DNA from: Symbiodinium natans | Taxonomy: Eukaryota; Sar; Dinophyceae; Suessiales; Symbiodiniaceae | Length of the DNA: 64,000 nt | Direction: 5' to 3' | Assembly: GCA_905221605.1 (NCBI GenBank) | Contig: CAJNDS010002013.1 | Location: forward strand, 627,877-691,876 | In this document: positions 55,201 to 64,000 of the stretch, one piece after another | How positions within the stretch are numbered: the first letter of the stretch is position 1 | How the letters are laid out: every line of letters begins with the position of its first letter | Program-made: the position numbers and the translations under genes | Notes under the pieces: model-generated | Seen by the model: the letters and a program-made list of their open reading frames with translations, nothing else | Database searches by the model: none | What the model was told of the DNA's origin: nothing

Positions 55201-57249
55201 CCCCCCCCCCCCCCCCGCCTTTCGGGGCGGGAAAGGGTCGACAGCTAAGTTAAATGTACCCTAAACCCTAAACCTTAAACCCTAAACCCTCAACCCCAAA
55301 ACCCCAAAACCGTATGTCTTAACGAGAATGAGCCTGCCAGGGCTTTCGAGAGGAAGTGCGTAGCCTCGCGCACGGTGCAGCCGCTGGGGACCTTCAAGAC
55401 TACGTACCACACCGGCGCTTGACTTGGAGGTTCATGTCGGGTTTAGGGTTTAGGGTTTAGGGTTCTAAGTAGGGCTCTAAGCAGGGTCACGATGAGTAAG
55501 TTTAGCTAGGGTACTTACAACCGATAAAGAGTAACCGTGAACCTTCAAGCCTTCAAGTAGGGAGATGTTGACCCCGTGTTTTCAAGGGGCATCAGGGCTT
55601 CTTCTAGTCTAAGGGTGCCTTGGAAACCCTTCAATGATGTCGGGCTTGAGGGCATCTGCGCATTCAGGGCGTTTAGGTCTTGAGGGATTCTTCAGAGACT
55701 CGGAAAATGGCGTATAGTGAGTCTCGATCAAGGTTCGTTTGGGGAGTTGCAGGGTTTAGGGTTTAGGGTTTAATACCATCCCCCTAATATTAAACGGGGG
55801 GGCCCCCCCCCCCCCCCCCCCCTTAAAAAATTCGAAAAGTGTTTTCATTATTAGGGAGTAGCATTCTTCAGCCAGACAGGCCGCTCACCGACAGCATCGT
55901 GCTGCGAAAAGACTGGACTCTCAACCCTAGACCCCCAAGCCCAAACCCTTCGAGGGTTTTATTGGTGTTGAGGGGCTTCTTGGAGGCCGGAACCCCCCCC
56001 CCCCTCCCCCCCCCCCTAATTCGGAATAGGGTTTTAAAGGAAGGTGTTTTACGATTTGGGGTCCATGTAATAAAAGGGGGAAGCGATTAGGGTCCGTCGA
56101 CCCTGGCGGCGTGTTGGATGGGTTTGCGGAGATGAAGCCTCCCTTTTTCCCTGAAAAAACCCCAAAAAAAGTGGGGGGGGGCAGGGGGGGTCGCTGCACA
56201 ATTTTGTCTGTGGAGGAAACCCTGAACCCTAAACATTAAATCCTACATCCTACACCGACCCTGAACCCTACCCCGAATCCGGGCCCAGCAGAAGCATCTT
56301 GGAACCCAGAGCCCTGAACTCCAAATAAGTACTAGTCCACTCGGGGTTCAGGGTCTAGAGCTACGGAATTCAGGGGTTTAGGGTCCAGGGCTTGGGGTTT
56401 CGGGCCCCAACACCAAGCCCCTGCGGGCTTATGGCAATTCAGGCTTAGAGTTTAGGTGCCAGCTGGTTTAGGGTTTAGGGTTTAGGGTTTAGGGTTTAGG
56501 GTTAGGGGTTGAGGGTTTCATGGCCTGGCAGTCGATGGCATCTCCATTCAGCTTGGTGAACTGAACTTTGCTCACGGCCATGGCCCCAGACCCACCATAG
56601 CCCTGCATCCCGTTGCGGCCTAAAAGCCAGAAAAAAAAAACCCTTAAACACCCAGAAAGCCCTACAAACCCTAATAAAACCTACCAAACCCTAAAAAGCC
56701 TACAACCCCTAAAAAACCTACAAAGCCCTAGAAGCCCCTAATAAGGCCAACACAACTTCGGAAACCACCATTTTGGTGCGGAATTCGCCCATGTGGCCCT
56801 ACATGGCACAGCTTGACAAGCAACCCTTTCTCGTGCGCGGAGGACATCACTGCAGAGAAAACCGGGTTTAGGGCTGAGGGTGAAGTAGGTCATTGTTGGG
56901 GTAGTACGAAGAATTTAAGCTTCTCTTACTTATTGAGTTTAAGTACCCTTGAAAATGTAAAATGCTACCCCGCTATGACAAAGATAAGGGGGGGGGGGGG
57001 TCACTGTTCGAATTGATGTTACAAATACCCCGTCCCGCCCTCCCACTCCCTTCCAACAACAACATGCAATGCAACCTGCCATACCTGTAGCTGCCCTACT
57101 TGGAGCCCCAGTTATAACTGATCTTAAACTTCATCTACTTCAGTAAAACCCCGCAAACCGAGACTGCAAACCCTAAAACTTACAAACCCTAGACCGCCAG
57201 CCCGCCCAGGATGCAGTCCCTCACTACACCTCGCTTGAAGCTCCCCTAA

Positions 57250-57350
57250 GGTTTAGGGTTTAGGGTTTAGGGTTTAGGGTTTAGGGTTTAGGGTTTAGGG
57301 TTTAGGGTTTAGGGTTTAGGGTTTAGGGTTTAGGGTTTAGGGTTTAGGGT
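57250..57350 (+). repeat. TTTAGGG telomere-type array
   Basis: About fourteen perfect heptamers. Confidence 0.95.
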
Positions 57351-57782
57351 TGGACCCTCAAGTGGGGTTTGACATCTTAACATTCTACGGCCCTTTCGCG
57401 CGCTAGGGTTTACAATGGGGCTGCAGGTTTCGTTGAGTAAACATCCTAAGGCCTAAGCCCTTGAAGGAATACAGTTTGAACGAAACCCTAAAGCCCTAAA
57501 CCCCTAACCCTAAACCCTAAACCCTAAACCCTAAACCCTAAACCCTAAACCCTAAACCCTAAACATGGTCTAGGGCTTGGCTTTGAAAGGGCTCGAGTTT
57601 TAGCCCTAAAACCAAAACCCCGAACCAAGAACCCCAAGCAACGGATGCCCCCCCCCCCCCCCCCCCCCCTCCACCTAAACCCTAAACCCTAAACCCTAAA
57701 CCCTGAAACCTGCCTGCACCCTAAACCCTAAACCCTAAGCTCTAAACCCTAATCTCCACCAGAAGGAGTTCGAGGCTGCCAC

Positions 57783-60700
57783 CCATTCCGGCTTATGTTG
57801 CAGAAACCTGCGCATGTGGGGTCGCAGAAAAGGCTCTAGAGAACCGAGATTGTTTAGGGTTTAGGGTTTAGGGTTTAGGGTTTAGGGTTTAGGGCTTAGG
57901 GTGTAGGGTGTAGGGTTCAGGGTCTAGGTTGGGATGCTCCCCCTTATACTAACAGTCCTTAATCGGGAGGATGGCAACCCCCTATTCTGATCAATATTGG
58001 GTTTAGGGTTTAGGGTTTAGGGTTTAGGGTTTAGGTTAGTATAAGTGGAAACGAGAACCGAGAGGGTTTTCTAGGGCCTGGTCCTCTGTGCGACACGCTA
58101 TGAAGAAAAAGGAGCGAATCTAGAGAACTACATGAAGGCTCATGACAAGTAAGTTCATGCGCAGTTTTTGTGAGTATAGCCAGCTCGAACTATAGCAGAA
58201 CCCTTTAGGGTTTAGGGTTTAGGGCTTAGGGTTTAGGGTTTAGGGTTATTCGAAGGCTACCATTCTAACCCAAGCTATCGCTGTCTGTGAAGTGATCGGG
58301 TGCCCGAAGCCTGAACTCGGGATGCTGACCTTTTCGGGTTTAGGGTTAGGGTTTAGGGTTTAGGTTGTAGGGTTTAGGGTTTAGGGTTTAGGGTTTAGGG
58401 TGCAAAGCACCCCTTCGCTCCGAATGTTGAACTCGCACTCCGCATGAGGCTGGGTTTAGGGTTTGGTTCAGGGCCTATCGGGTTCATACAGGGTTTGTGG
58501 CTTTAGGGTCCTGTCTTGGGATGTGTCCCGCATATACCAACAGTTCGTAATCGGGTTTATCGTAACCCCCTCTCATAGTTCCTAGAGGACTGTTAGTATA
58601 AGGGGGAACACCCCAAGTCCTACCTAATTACAATGCTTGCACTGTATCTGTCACTATCATGCTGTCACCCTAACCCGAGACCCCAACTACTAAGAAACGG
58701 TTCACGACTTGTTGGTTCAGTTCAGTGGGAGCGGGGAAGCAAAACTTAACCCCACACGTTCACATGGCTCATCTTGAACCCTTCTAAACCCTCCACGCCG
58801 AGCTGCGATGAGGGATGGATGGAAACCTCGGCCATGTGAGCAAACCCTCAGTGTTCCTTAAACTTCAGAAGCCCTGGACCCTGAAAACCCCCCAAAAGCA
58901 CCCAAGGTTTAGGGTTTAGGGTTTAGGGTTTAGGGTTTAGGGTTTAGGGTTTAGGGTTTAGGGTTTAGGGTTTAGGGTTTAGGGTTGCCCTTGAACCCAG
59001 AAGCCCTGAATCCACCATGGGCGGTTCTAGGTTCAAGGGCTTCGGTTTGCGGGGTGGATTGGGCATTACTGCTATTTGCTCCAGAACCCCCAAACAAAAA
59101 GAAAGGGTTCTTCCTTATGAACTATTTGCTCAAGAACCCCCAAGCAATAAAGCAGATTCTTCCTTGTAAGGGTAATATAGGGTTTAGTTTTTGCCTTCTT
59201 TTTTTGGGGGTTCTTAAGCAAATGGTAAAGTAGCTGGTTTAGGATAGCAAGCACTGCCTCAAGCCTTGACTGCTCGCTCTCCTCGTACTTCTCACGCCTA
59301 TTTCTGCACGTCTAGAAGCCCCCTAAGTCCTCTAGGGTTTAGGGTTTAGGGTTTCGGGTTTCGGGTTTAGGCTCCTCTAAGTAGGTTGCGCCCATGTCCA
59401 AGTAGACCCTGCAAAGATGGACCGAATCGAAATGCAAGAACACTAAGCCCGCCAGCACCCGGCTCCATCGGGTCTGCGACAGGAAATAGACGGCACCCTA
59501 AAACCTGAACTCTAGACTTGTACGCTGCGATGCATGTTCCTGGTATCTTGCAGAGGGCACTCCCGACGTGAAGCCCCAAACTGTCGAAGGTTTAGGGTTT
59601 AGGGTTTAAAATATAAGGTTTGGGGTTTAAGAGTTTAGGGTTTAGGCTCAACTTTAGGCCGAAACATGTTAAAATCTCGACGGAAAGCATGAAGAAGACC
59701 AAAGTCCTAGTGTACAGATTTCCTGAAGGCTGTCCCGGCATGAAAGAACACAACGTGTCTAGGGCTAGGGTTGGCTAAGGCTTCAGTCTCTGGGCTTTGG
59801 ACCCTGAACCCTAAACTTCAAACCCTAAACCCTTAAGCCCTAAGCCCTTAAACCCCCTATAAACCTTTAGTCACCATAAAGCCCTTCATCCCTAAAACCC
59901 CTAAACCCCTAAGCCTTAAAATCCAACCCATGGCTCTCCTCACCCTCAACCCTGAACACTACTTAAACCCTAAACCTAAACCCTAAGCTCCCCGAACTTT
60001 TTGCGAGAAAGCGAGCCTCAGCCTACAAAACCCTTCCTTCAAGCTCCACAAGGGCGAACGAGGGGCCATTTGCTGATCACGGACGGTGAGGTAGTGCTTC
60101 CCCGTCTCGTCAAGGTGGGCGCCTTGTCTGCTTCCACGGTCTCTCAAACAGGGTTCTGCACATCTAGGGTTTAGGGTTTTAGGGTTTAGGGTTTAGGGTT
60201 TAGGGTTTAGGGTTTAGGGTTTAGGGTTTAGGGTATAGGGTTTAGGGTTTAGGGTTTAGGGTTTAGGGTTTCAGAGCTGAGGGCATGTATTCAGGTATCC
60301 ACCCGAAACGGGGCGTCACTAAGGCTTAGGGGCTTCGAGTGCAGGATTTATACCCTATTAACAGGGTAACTTTAAAAAGAAAAACTGTAGGTCGAAAGAA
60401 TGCAGACAGAGAAAGAGACCGCAGACCCCAAACCCCGGGGAAGCAAAAGACTAGACTGCACTTGCAACGTTTAGGGTTTAGGGTTTTGGCTTTAGGCTTA
60501 GGGTCATCGAACCCTAAACCCACACATTAAAAGATATGCTCAAGAACCCTTTTTAAGAGAAACCGAACCCTGAATCTACACATTCAAGGCTCTGCTCAAG
60601 AACCCTTTAAGGGACGTCGAACCCTAAACCTACACATTAAAAGCTATGCTCAAGAACCCTTTAAGGGACATCGAACCCTAAACCTACACATTCAAGGCTC

Positions 60701-63700
60701 TGCTCAAGAACCCTTTAAGGGACATCGAACCCTAAACCTACACATTAAAAGCTATGCTCAAGAGCCCCTGAGTCCCTGAGTTGAAGCGGGTCACATTGCA
60801 TGAAGAAGCCCTCGATGAAGGCCTTGCGGATGGCGAGCGTCAGCCTGCGCGGGCGTTGTTGTAGGGTTTAGGGTTTACGGTCTCGGTTTTCGGGTTTCGG
60901 GGTGGTTTAGGGTTTAGGGTTTAGGGTTTAGGGTTAGGCGCTCAAGCTGTAGGGGCTGGGGTGACAGGGGACCCTACACCCTGGACCATCCACCCTCGAC
61001 CCCGACATGTCTCCAATGATGAGGCAACGTGTTTCATAGGGGATAGGATTAGGGGGACCCTTGGGGATATAGACCCTCTGAATAAGGTCCCTGCTTAAGA
61101 GAGCCAGAAGAGGGTTCAGAAGGGGTTCCCTTTTAAGGGTCCCCCTTATCCTACCTAGGATCCCTAAACCCTAAACCCTAAACCCTAAACCCTAAACCCT
61201 AAACCCTAAACCCTAAACCCTAAACCCGAGGGAGGGCCAGGAAGACGAGGGAAGTACCGGGAGAATGGGGGCTTCAAGCGGAGTCCCACACCCCAACCCC
61301 TAACGCTACCCTAAACCCTAAACCCTAAACCCTAAACCCTAAACCCTAAACCCTAAACCCTAAACCCTAAACAGTAGCAGAAAGCCACTCTTCCAAGCAG
61401 AAGTGGATTTGAAAACCGCGCGCCAAGCCCACACCCCTGAATTCTCACTTGTCTACGCCCCTACATTCTCCCTGCGAGCACAAAAAGCTAACTCCCTAGG
61501 GTTTAGGGTTTAGGGTTTAGGGTTTAGGGTTTAGGGCCCTTAACCTGCTGGGTTTGGGATTGATAAAAGGGTGTCGGGCTTTACGGTAAGCTCTTTGAGG
61601 TTGGGATGTTCCCCCGTATCCTCACCGTCCTGAATAGGTTTTCTCGCACCCCCACCCCAAACCCTAAACCCTAAACCCTAAACCCTAAACCCTAAACCCC
61701 TACTAGAATCCTCATTAAGGACTGTTGGTATAAGGGCGAACATCCCAACTGTAAGGTGTGGCTTGCAAGGCAATCCGGAACCTAGGGACCTACCCCCCCC
61801 CCCTCCCCTCTCAAATCCGAAATCTGAAGCCCCCAACCCTACACCCCAATCCCTAAGCCACAAACCCGGCATCAAACCCTCGAAACCCCAAAACCTAACC
61901 CCTAAGCCCTAATCCCTAAACCCTAAATCCTAAACCCTAAACCCGCAAACCCTCAAAAACCGCAATCACCACTCTCGGTTGCGGACATGTCCGCCCCCTG
62001 CTGATCGTTGAGTCCGGCATTTCTCGCGATGCCCGCGAGCTGCCTGCGAACCTGGCTTGTGGTTGAGGGTTTAGGGTTTAGGGTTTAGGGTTTAGGGTTG
62101 AGGGTTTAGGGTTTAGGGTTTAGGGTTTAGGGTTGAGGGTTCAGGCCAGAAACCCTTAACCCAGAAGGGGCTGAAAACCCTACACCCTAAACTCCTGCAC
62201 CCCCTAAACCCCTCGCAAATTCCTAATACCCTGAGTTCCTAAACGCCAACACTCCTGAAGCGAGTGACGCAAACAGGAAGCCAAACAGACAGCTGGACGT
62301 CTGTATGACCTCCAGGGACAAAAACGCCCTAAATTAAACCCCAAACCCTACAAACCCTAATAATGTTGCACTCGCTTGATAAACAGCCCCCCCCCCCCGC
62401 AAATTTGGACCCTCCATAAACGTGTGGGGCGGCGACCCCCCCCCCCCCCCAAACAAATTCGCGGGGGGGGGGGGGGAACAGCCCTCAAGCCTTTAGGACC
62501 TTCAGTCCAGCCTCTAAGATTCCTGGAGCCCAAGGCCCTCAGGGCCTCAAGCCGTACTGCGTAAGCCCCTAACCCTAAACACAAACCGTAAAAAAAAACA
62601 ACCGTCCGGAAAAAAACTTGTGACAATAACGGGTACCTCCAACAAACTCGGTTCGCAGAACAAATTTTGGAAACTTGTGATTATAGAGGATGCATATATT
62701 AAACCGAGTGCAACATAAAGCCCTGCCAACCCCAATATCCTAAACCCCTAACCTCAAACCTAAAAACAAATTCGACGGCCTAGCGCTGCTAAGCGGGTTT
62801 GAAGGGCTGAAAGATGATGTACCTAACGTAAGGGTTGAGAGGATTTGGCGCAGAGGGCTGTCCCTGAATCCGAGATCTTTGGCCCCAACCTCTGACATCT
62901 CAACACCTTCGAACCCTAAAAACCCCAAACCCTAAACCCTAGACCCTAAACCCTAAACCCTAAACTCCTCAGCCCTAGAAGCAGCAGACTGCTTTGCTCT
63001 TCAAGCCTACACACCGAACCCCCGAGCCCAGAGGCCGCAGACCTAGGGTCTTTCGGTCCTGATCCTCGCAGGTCCAGTATCCCCACGACTGATCCGACGA
63101 CCAGGATCCTTGCCCTCCGAAGAGGGTTTAGGGTTTAGGGTTTAGGGTTTAGGGTTTAGGGTTTAGGGTTTAGGGTGTAGGGTGCGGCTGCTCCGATGCT
63201 GGCTCCGATGCTGGCTTCGGGTCCGGGATCTTCACCTCCAGCTGCTTCTTCTCCTGCCCTGGAGGCCGGGGTTGCTGTGGAGGCTCCTGGTCCAAGGACT
63301 GTCAACATGTAGGGTTTAGGGTTTAGGGTTTAGGGTTTAGGGTTTAGGGTTTAGGGTTTAGGGTTTAGGGTTTAGGGTTTACCGAAGAGGAAAAGAGGAA
63401 ACGCCAACTGCACCATAAAACCCCGAAAACCCTAGAACCCCAAAGCCCTTAGCCGCTAAGCATGTGTTCGTGCTTAGCATGGCAACTTACGAGCTAGGCT
63501 GCCTAGATTTCAAAGGGTGCCCTTTTTGCTCAAAGGGGGTCTGGAAGGGAACCTAACCCCCCAAAAACAGGGGGAATAAGTGTACTACTGGGCATCCCAG
63601 TAAGTTTTGAAGACCTTGGTAGCCCCAGTAGCCATATTCTTAGGGGATAGGATTAGGGGGACCCTTGGGGAAAAAGACCCTCTGAATAAGGTCCCTGTTT

Positions 63701-63971
63701 AAGAGAGCCAGAAGAGGGTTCAGAAGGGGTTCCCTGTTAAGGGTCCCCCTTATCCCACCTAGGAAATTCTAATCGGGGCATCCTTTTCTTTTTGGGTTGG
63801 TGACTTTAGGGTTTAGGGTTTAGGGTTTAGGGTTTAGGGCACCACTGGGCTACTCAGAAGACAGAGATGAGGGCTTCGGGGAGGGGAGGAGTGGGGGGGG
63901 GGGGCACAGCTGGGCCCACCACGTTCTCTGCTTGCTTCATGTTGCGCTCGGACAAGAAGTTGTCCTGCACC
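57783..63971 (-). CDS. DEAH-box RNA helicase, DHX15/Prp43 type, C-terminal part
   Basis: Six exons assembled by eye on the minus strand: 63971-63923, 62051 to about 61987, 60844-60795, 60122-60067, 58826-58807 and 57807-57783. The joined peptide reads VQDNFLSERNMKQAEN, VRRQLAGIARNAGLND, LTLAIRKAFIEGFFMQ, CAHLDETGKHYLTVRDQQM, VSIHPSS, FLQHKPEW. This follows the winged-helix, ratchet and OB-fold region of DHX15/Prp43 nearly residue for residue (IRKA-GFFMQ-AHL-G-HYLTV-D-Q, HPS-L-HKPEW). Prp43 disassembles spliceosomes and acts in ribosome maturation. The ATPase domains would lie beyond position 64000. Exons of 20 and 25 nt are extreme; introns run from about 1.0 to 1.9 kb and use GT or GC donors. 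The end of exon 2 is uncertain. No continuation after HKPEW was found below 57783, so the gene may be broken there or continue in micro-exons I missed. Confidence 0.75.
57928..58050 (+). mobile_element. Short element, family C, copy with TTTAGGG array
   Basis: GTTGGGATGCTCCCCCTTAT and CTAACAGTCCTTAATCGGG match family C on the left. The right part is a TTTAGGG run followed by GTTAGTATAAGTGG, a degraded right arm. Confidence 0.65.
58515..58616 (+). mobile_element. Short inverted-repeat element, family C, copy 4
   Basis: CTTGGGATGTGTCCCGCATA at the left, GGACTGTTAGTATAAGGGGG and AACACCCCAAG at the right, no array inside. Confidence 0.78.
58906..58985 (+). repeat. TTTAGGG telomere-type array
   Basis: About eleven heptamers in a helicase intron. 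Confidence 0.95.
59074..59232 (+). mobile_element. Family F element in a helicase intron
   Basis: CTATTTGCTCCAGAACCCCC at the left, GGGGGTTCTTAAGCAAATGG at the right, with a second internal copy of the end (CTATTTGCTCAAGAACCCCC) at 59122, suggesting a nested or tandem insertion. Confidence 0.7.
60170..60265 (+). repeat. TTTAGGG telomere-type array
   Basis: About thirteen units with one TATAGGG variant, in a helicase intron. Confidence 0.95.
60505..60765 (+). repeat. 54-55 bp tandem repeat with alternating subunits
   Basis: Five units starting TCGAACCCTAAACC or similar at 60507, 60562, 60617, 60671 and 60725. Two versions alternate (ACATTAAAAGCTATGCTC and ACATTCAAGGCTCTGCTC), so the higher-order period is about 109 bp. 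Confidence 0.9.
61041..61160 (+). mobile_element. Short element, family D, in a helicase intron
   Basis: GGATAGGATTAGGGGGACCC to GGGTCCCCCTTATCCTACC. Over 90% identical to 37905-38023 and 63645-63763, followed directly by a CCCTAAA array. Confidence 0.9.
61166..61372 (-). repeat. Two CCCTAAA arrays around a short unique segment
   Basis: Arrays at about 61166-61227 and 61311-61372, eight to nine units each, same orientation. Confidence 0.95.
61599..61749 (+). mobile_element. Short inverted-repeat element, family C, with CCCTAAA core
   Basis: GTTGGGATGTTCCCCCGTAT at the left and GGCGAACATCCCAAC at the right are near-perfect inverted repeats. Five to six CCCTAAA units (61661-61699) lie between. 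Copy 2 (28731-28798) has the same ends with no array. Confidence 0.85.
63311..63381 (+). repeat. TTTAGGG telomere-type array
   Basis: Ten perfect heptamers. Confidence 0.95.
63494..63600 (+). mobile_element. Introner-like element, family M, copy 5
   Basis: CTAGGCTGCCTAGATTTC to TACTACTGGGCATCCCAG. Flanks CGAG and TAAG, so the target duplication has decayed or never matched. Confidence 0.75.
63615..63857 (+). mobile_element. Family J element interrupted by a family D element
   Basis: CTTGGTAGCCCCAGTAGCCA starts family J; TTTTTGGGTTGGTGACTTTA resumes it after the insertion. A short TTTAGGG run and GCACCACTGGGCTACTCAG end it. Confidence 0.75.
63645..63763 (+). mobile_element. Short element, family D, nested inside family J
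   Basis: GGGGATAGGATTAGGGGG to GGTCCCCCTTATCCCACCTAGG. ATTCT occurs just before (63636-63640) and just after (63766-63770), a likely target duplication inside the host element. Confidence 0.88.
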
Positions 63972-64000
63972 CTTAAGCCCTAAACCCTAAACCCTAAAAC

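Larger units (their letters stand above)
50094..57782. other. Mosaic region, no confirmed gene
   Basis: Arrays at 50521-50566, 51154-51305, 52376-52418, 53506-53553, 53911-53963, 54079-54140, 54612-54689, 54894-54975, 57250-57350 and 57503-57563, with elements between. Protein-like open segments on the minus strand (50258-50402, 50585-50685, 51480-51535, 53560-53765, 55320-55425, 55612-55752) have no recognised family. 54170-54440 is AT-rich. Confidence 0.5.

Noticed and set aside
62200-63900. Protein-like open segments such as 62795-62890, 63055-63120 and 63190-63300
   Set aside because: The helicase peptides on either side (63923 and 62051) join directly in frame, so this stretch is intron. 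It shows that short open frames here are not evidence of coding, and similar segments elsewhere were therefore not called.
1-64000. A land-plant origin because of TTTAGGG
   Set aside because: The same repeat is known from dinoflagellates and other algae. GA-AG and GC-AG introns and introner-like elements fit a dinoflagellate better.
1-64000. CRISPR arrays, rRNA, tRNA and dinoflagellate spliced-leader relics
   Set aside because: None was seen. Regular spacing of telomere-type arrays is not CRISPR-like because spacers vary from 50 bp to over 1 kb. tRNAs were not searched exhaustively; a tRNAscan-type search would settle it.

Overview
The window looks like nuclear DNA of a dinoflagellate (Symbiodiniaceae or Polarella-like). 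Three things point there. Telomere-type TTTAGGG/CCCTAAA arrays occur in both orientations roughly every 0.3-1 kb. The introns that can be placed exactly use GT, GC and GA donors with AG acceptors, a known dinoflagellate habit. Small exons sit among many short inverted-repeat elements of the kind called introners. This identification is inference; no rRNA or spliced-leader sequence was seen to settle it.

Layout. 1-10075: mosaic of telomere-type arrays and short elements, no confirmed gene. 10076-18016: a retroelement island. It holds a minus-strand Penelope-like element whose GIY-YIG nuclease lies upstream of the reverse transcriptase, two 273-bp direct repeats that are 99% identical, large CA-rich microsatellites, and an F-box-like reading frame antisense to the element's 5' end. 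18017-47114: further mosaic with many element copies, several tandem repeats and a 100-N assembly gap at 37455-37554. 47278-50093: a complete eight-exon UDP-glycosyltransferase gene (minus strand, 462 aa). 50094-57782: mosaic. 57783-63971: the C-terminal part of a DHX15/Prp43-like DEAH RNA helicase (minus strand, entering from beyond the right edge), with exons as short as 20 and 25 nt.

The most interesting signal is the repeat system. At least eleven families of short (about 70-240 bp) elements recur here, several with terminal inverted repeats and 4-bp target duplications. In several families, copies with and without an internal telomere-type array can be compared directly. One glycosyltransferase intron is exactly one such element, and six of its seven introns are bounded by direct repeats of 3-12 nt. 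The simplest reading is that these elements are inserted into genes as ready-made introns, and that the telomere-type arrays are cargo, or grow inside them.

Caution: short open frames are everywhere in this GC-rich mosaic and are expected by chance. Only segments with recognisable homology are called as genes with confidence. Coordinates of element ends are read by eye and may be off by a few bases.
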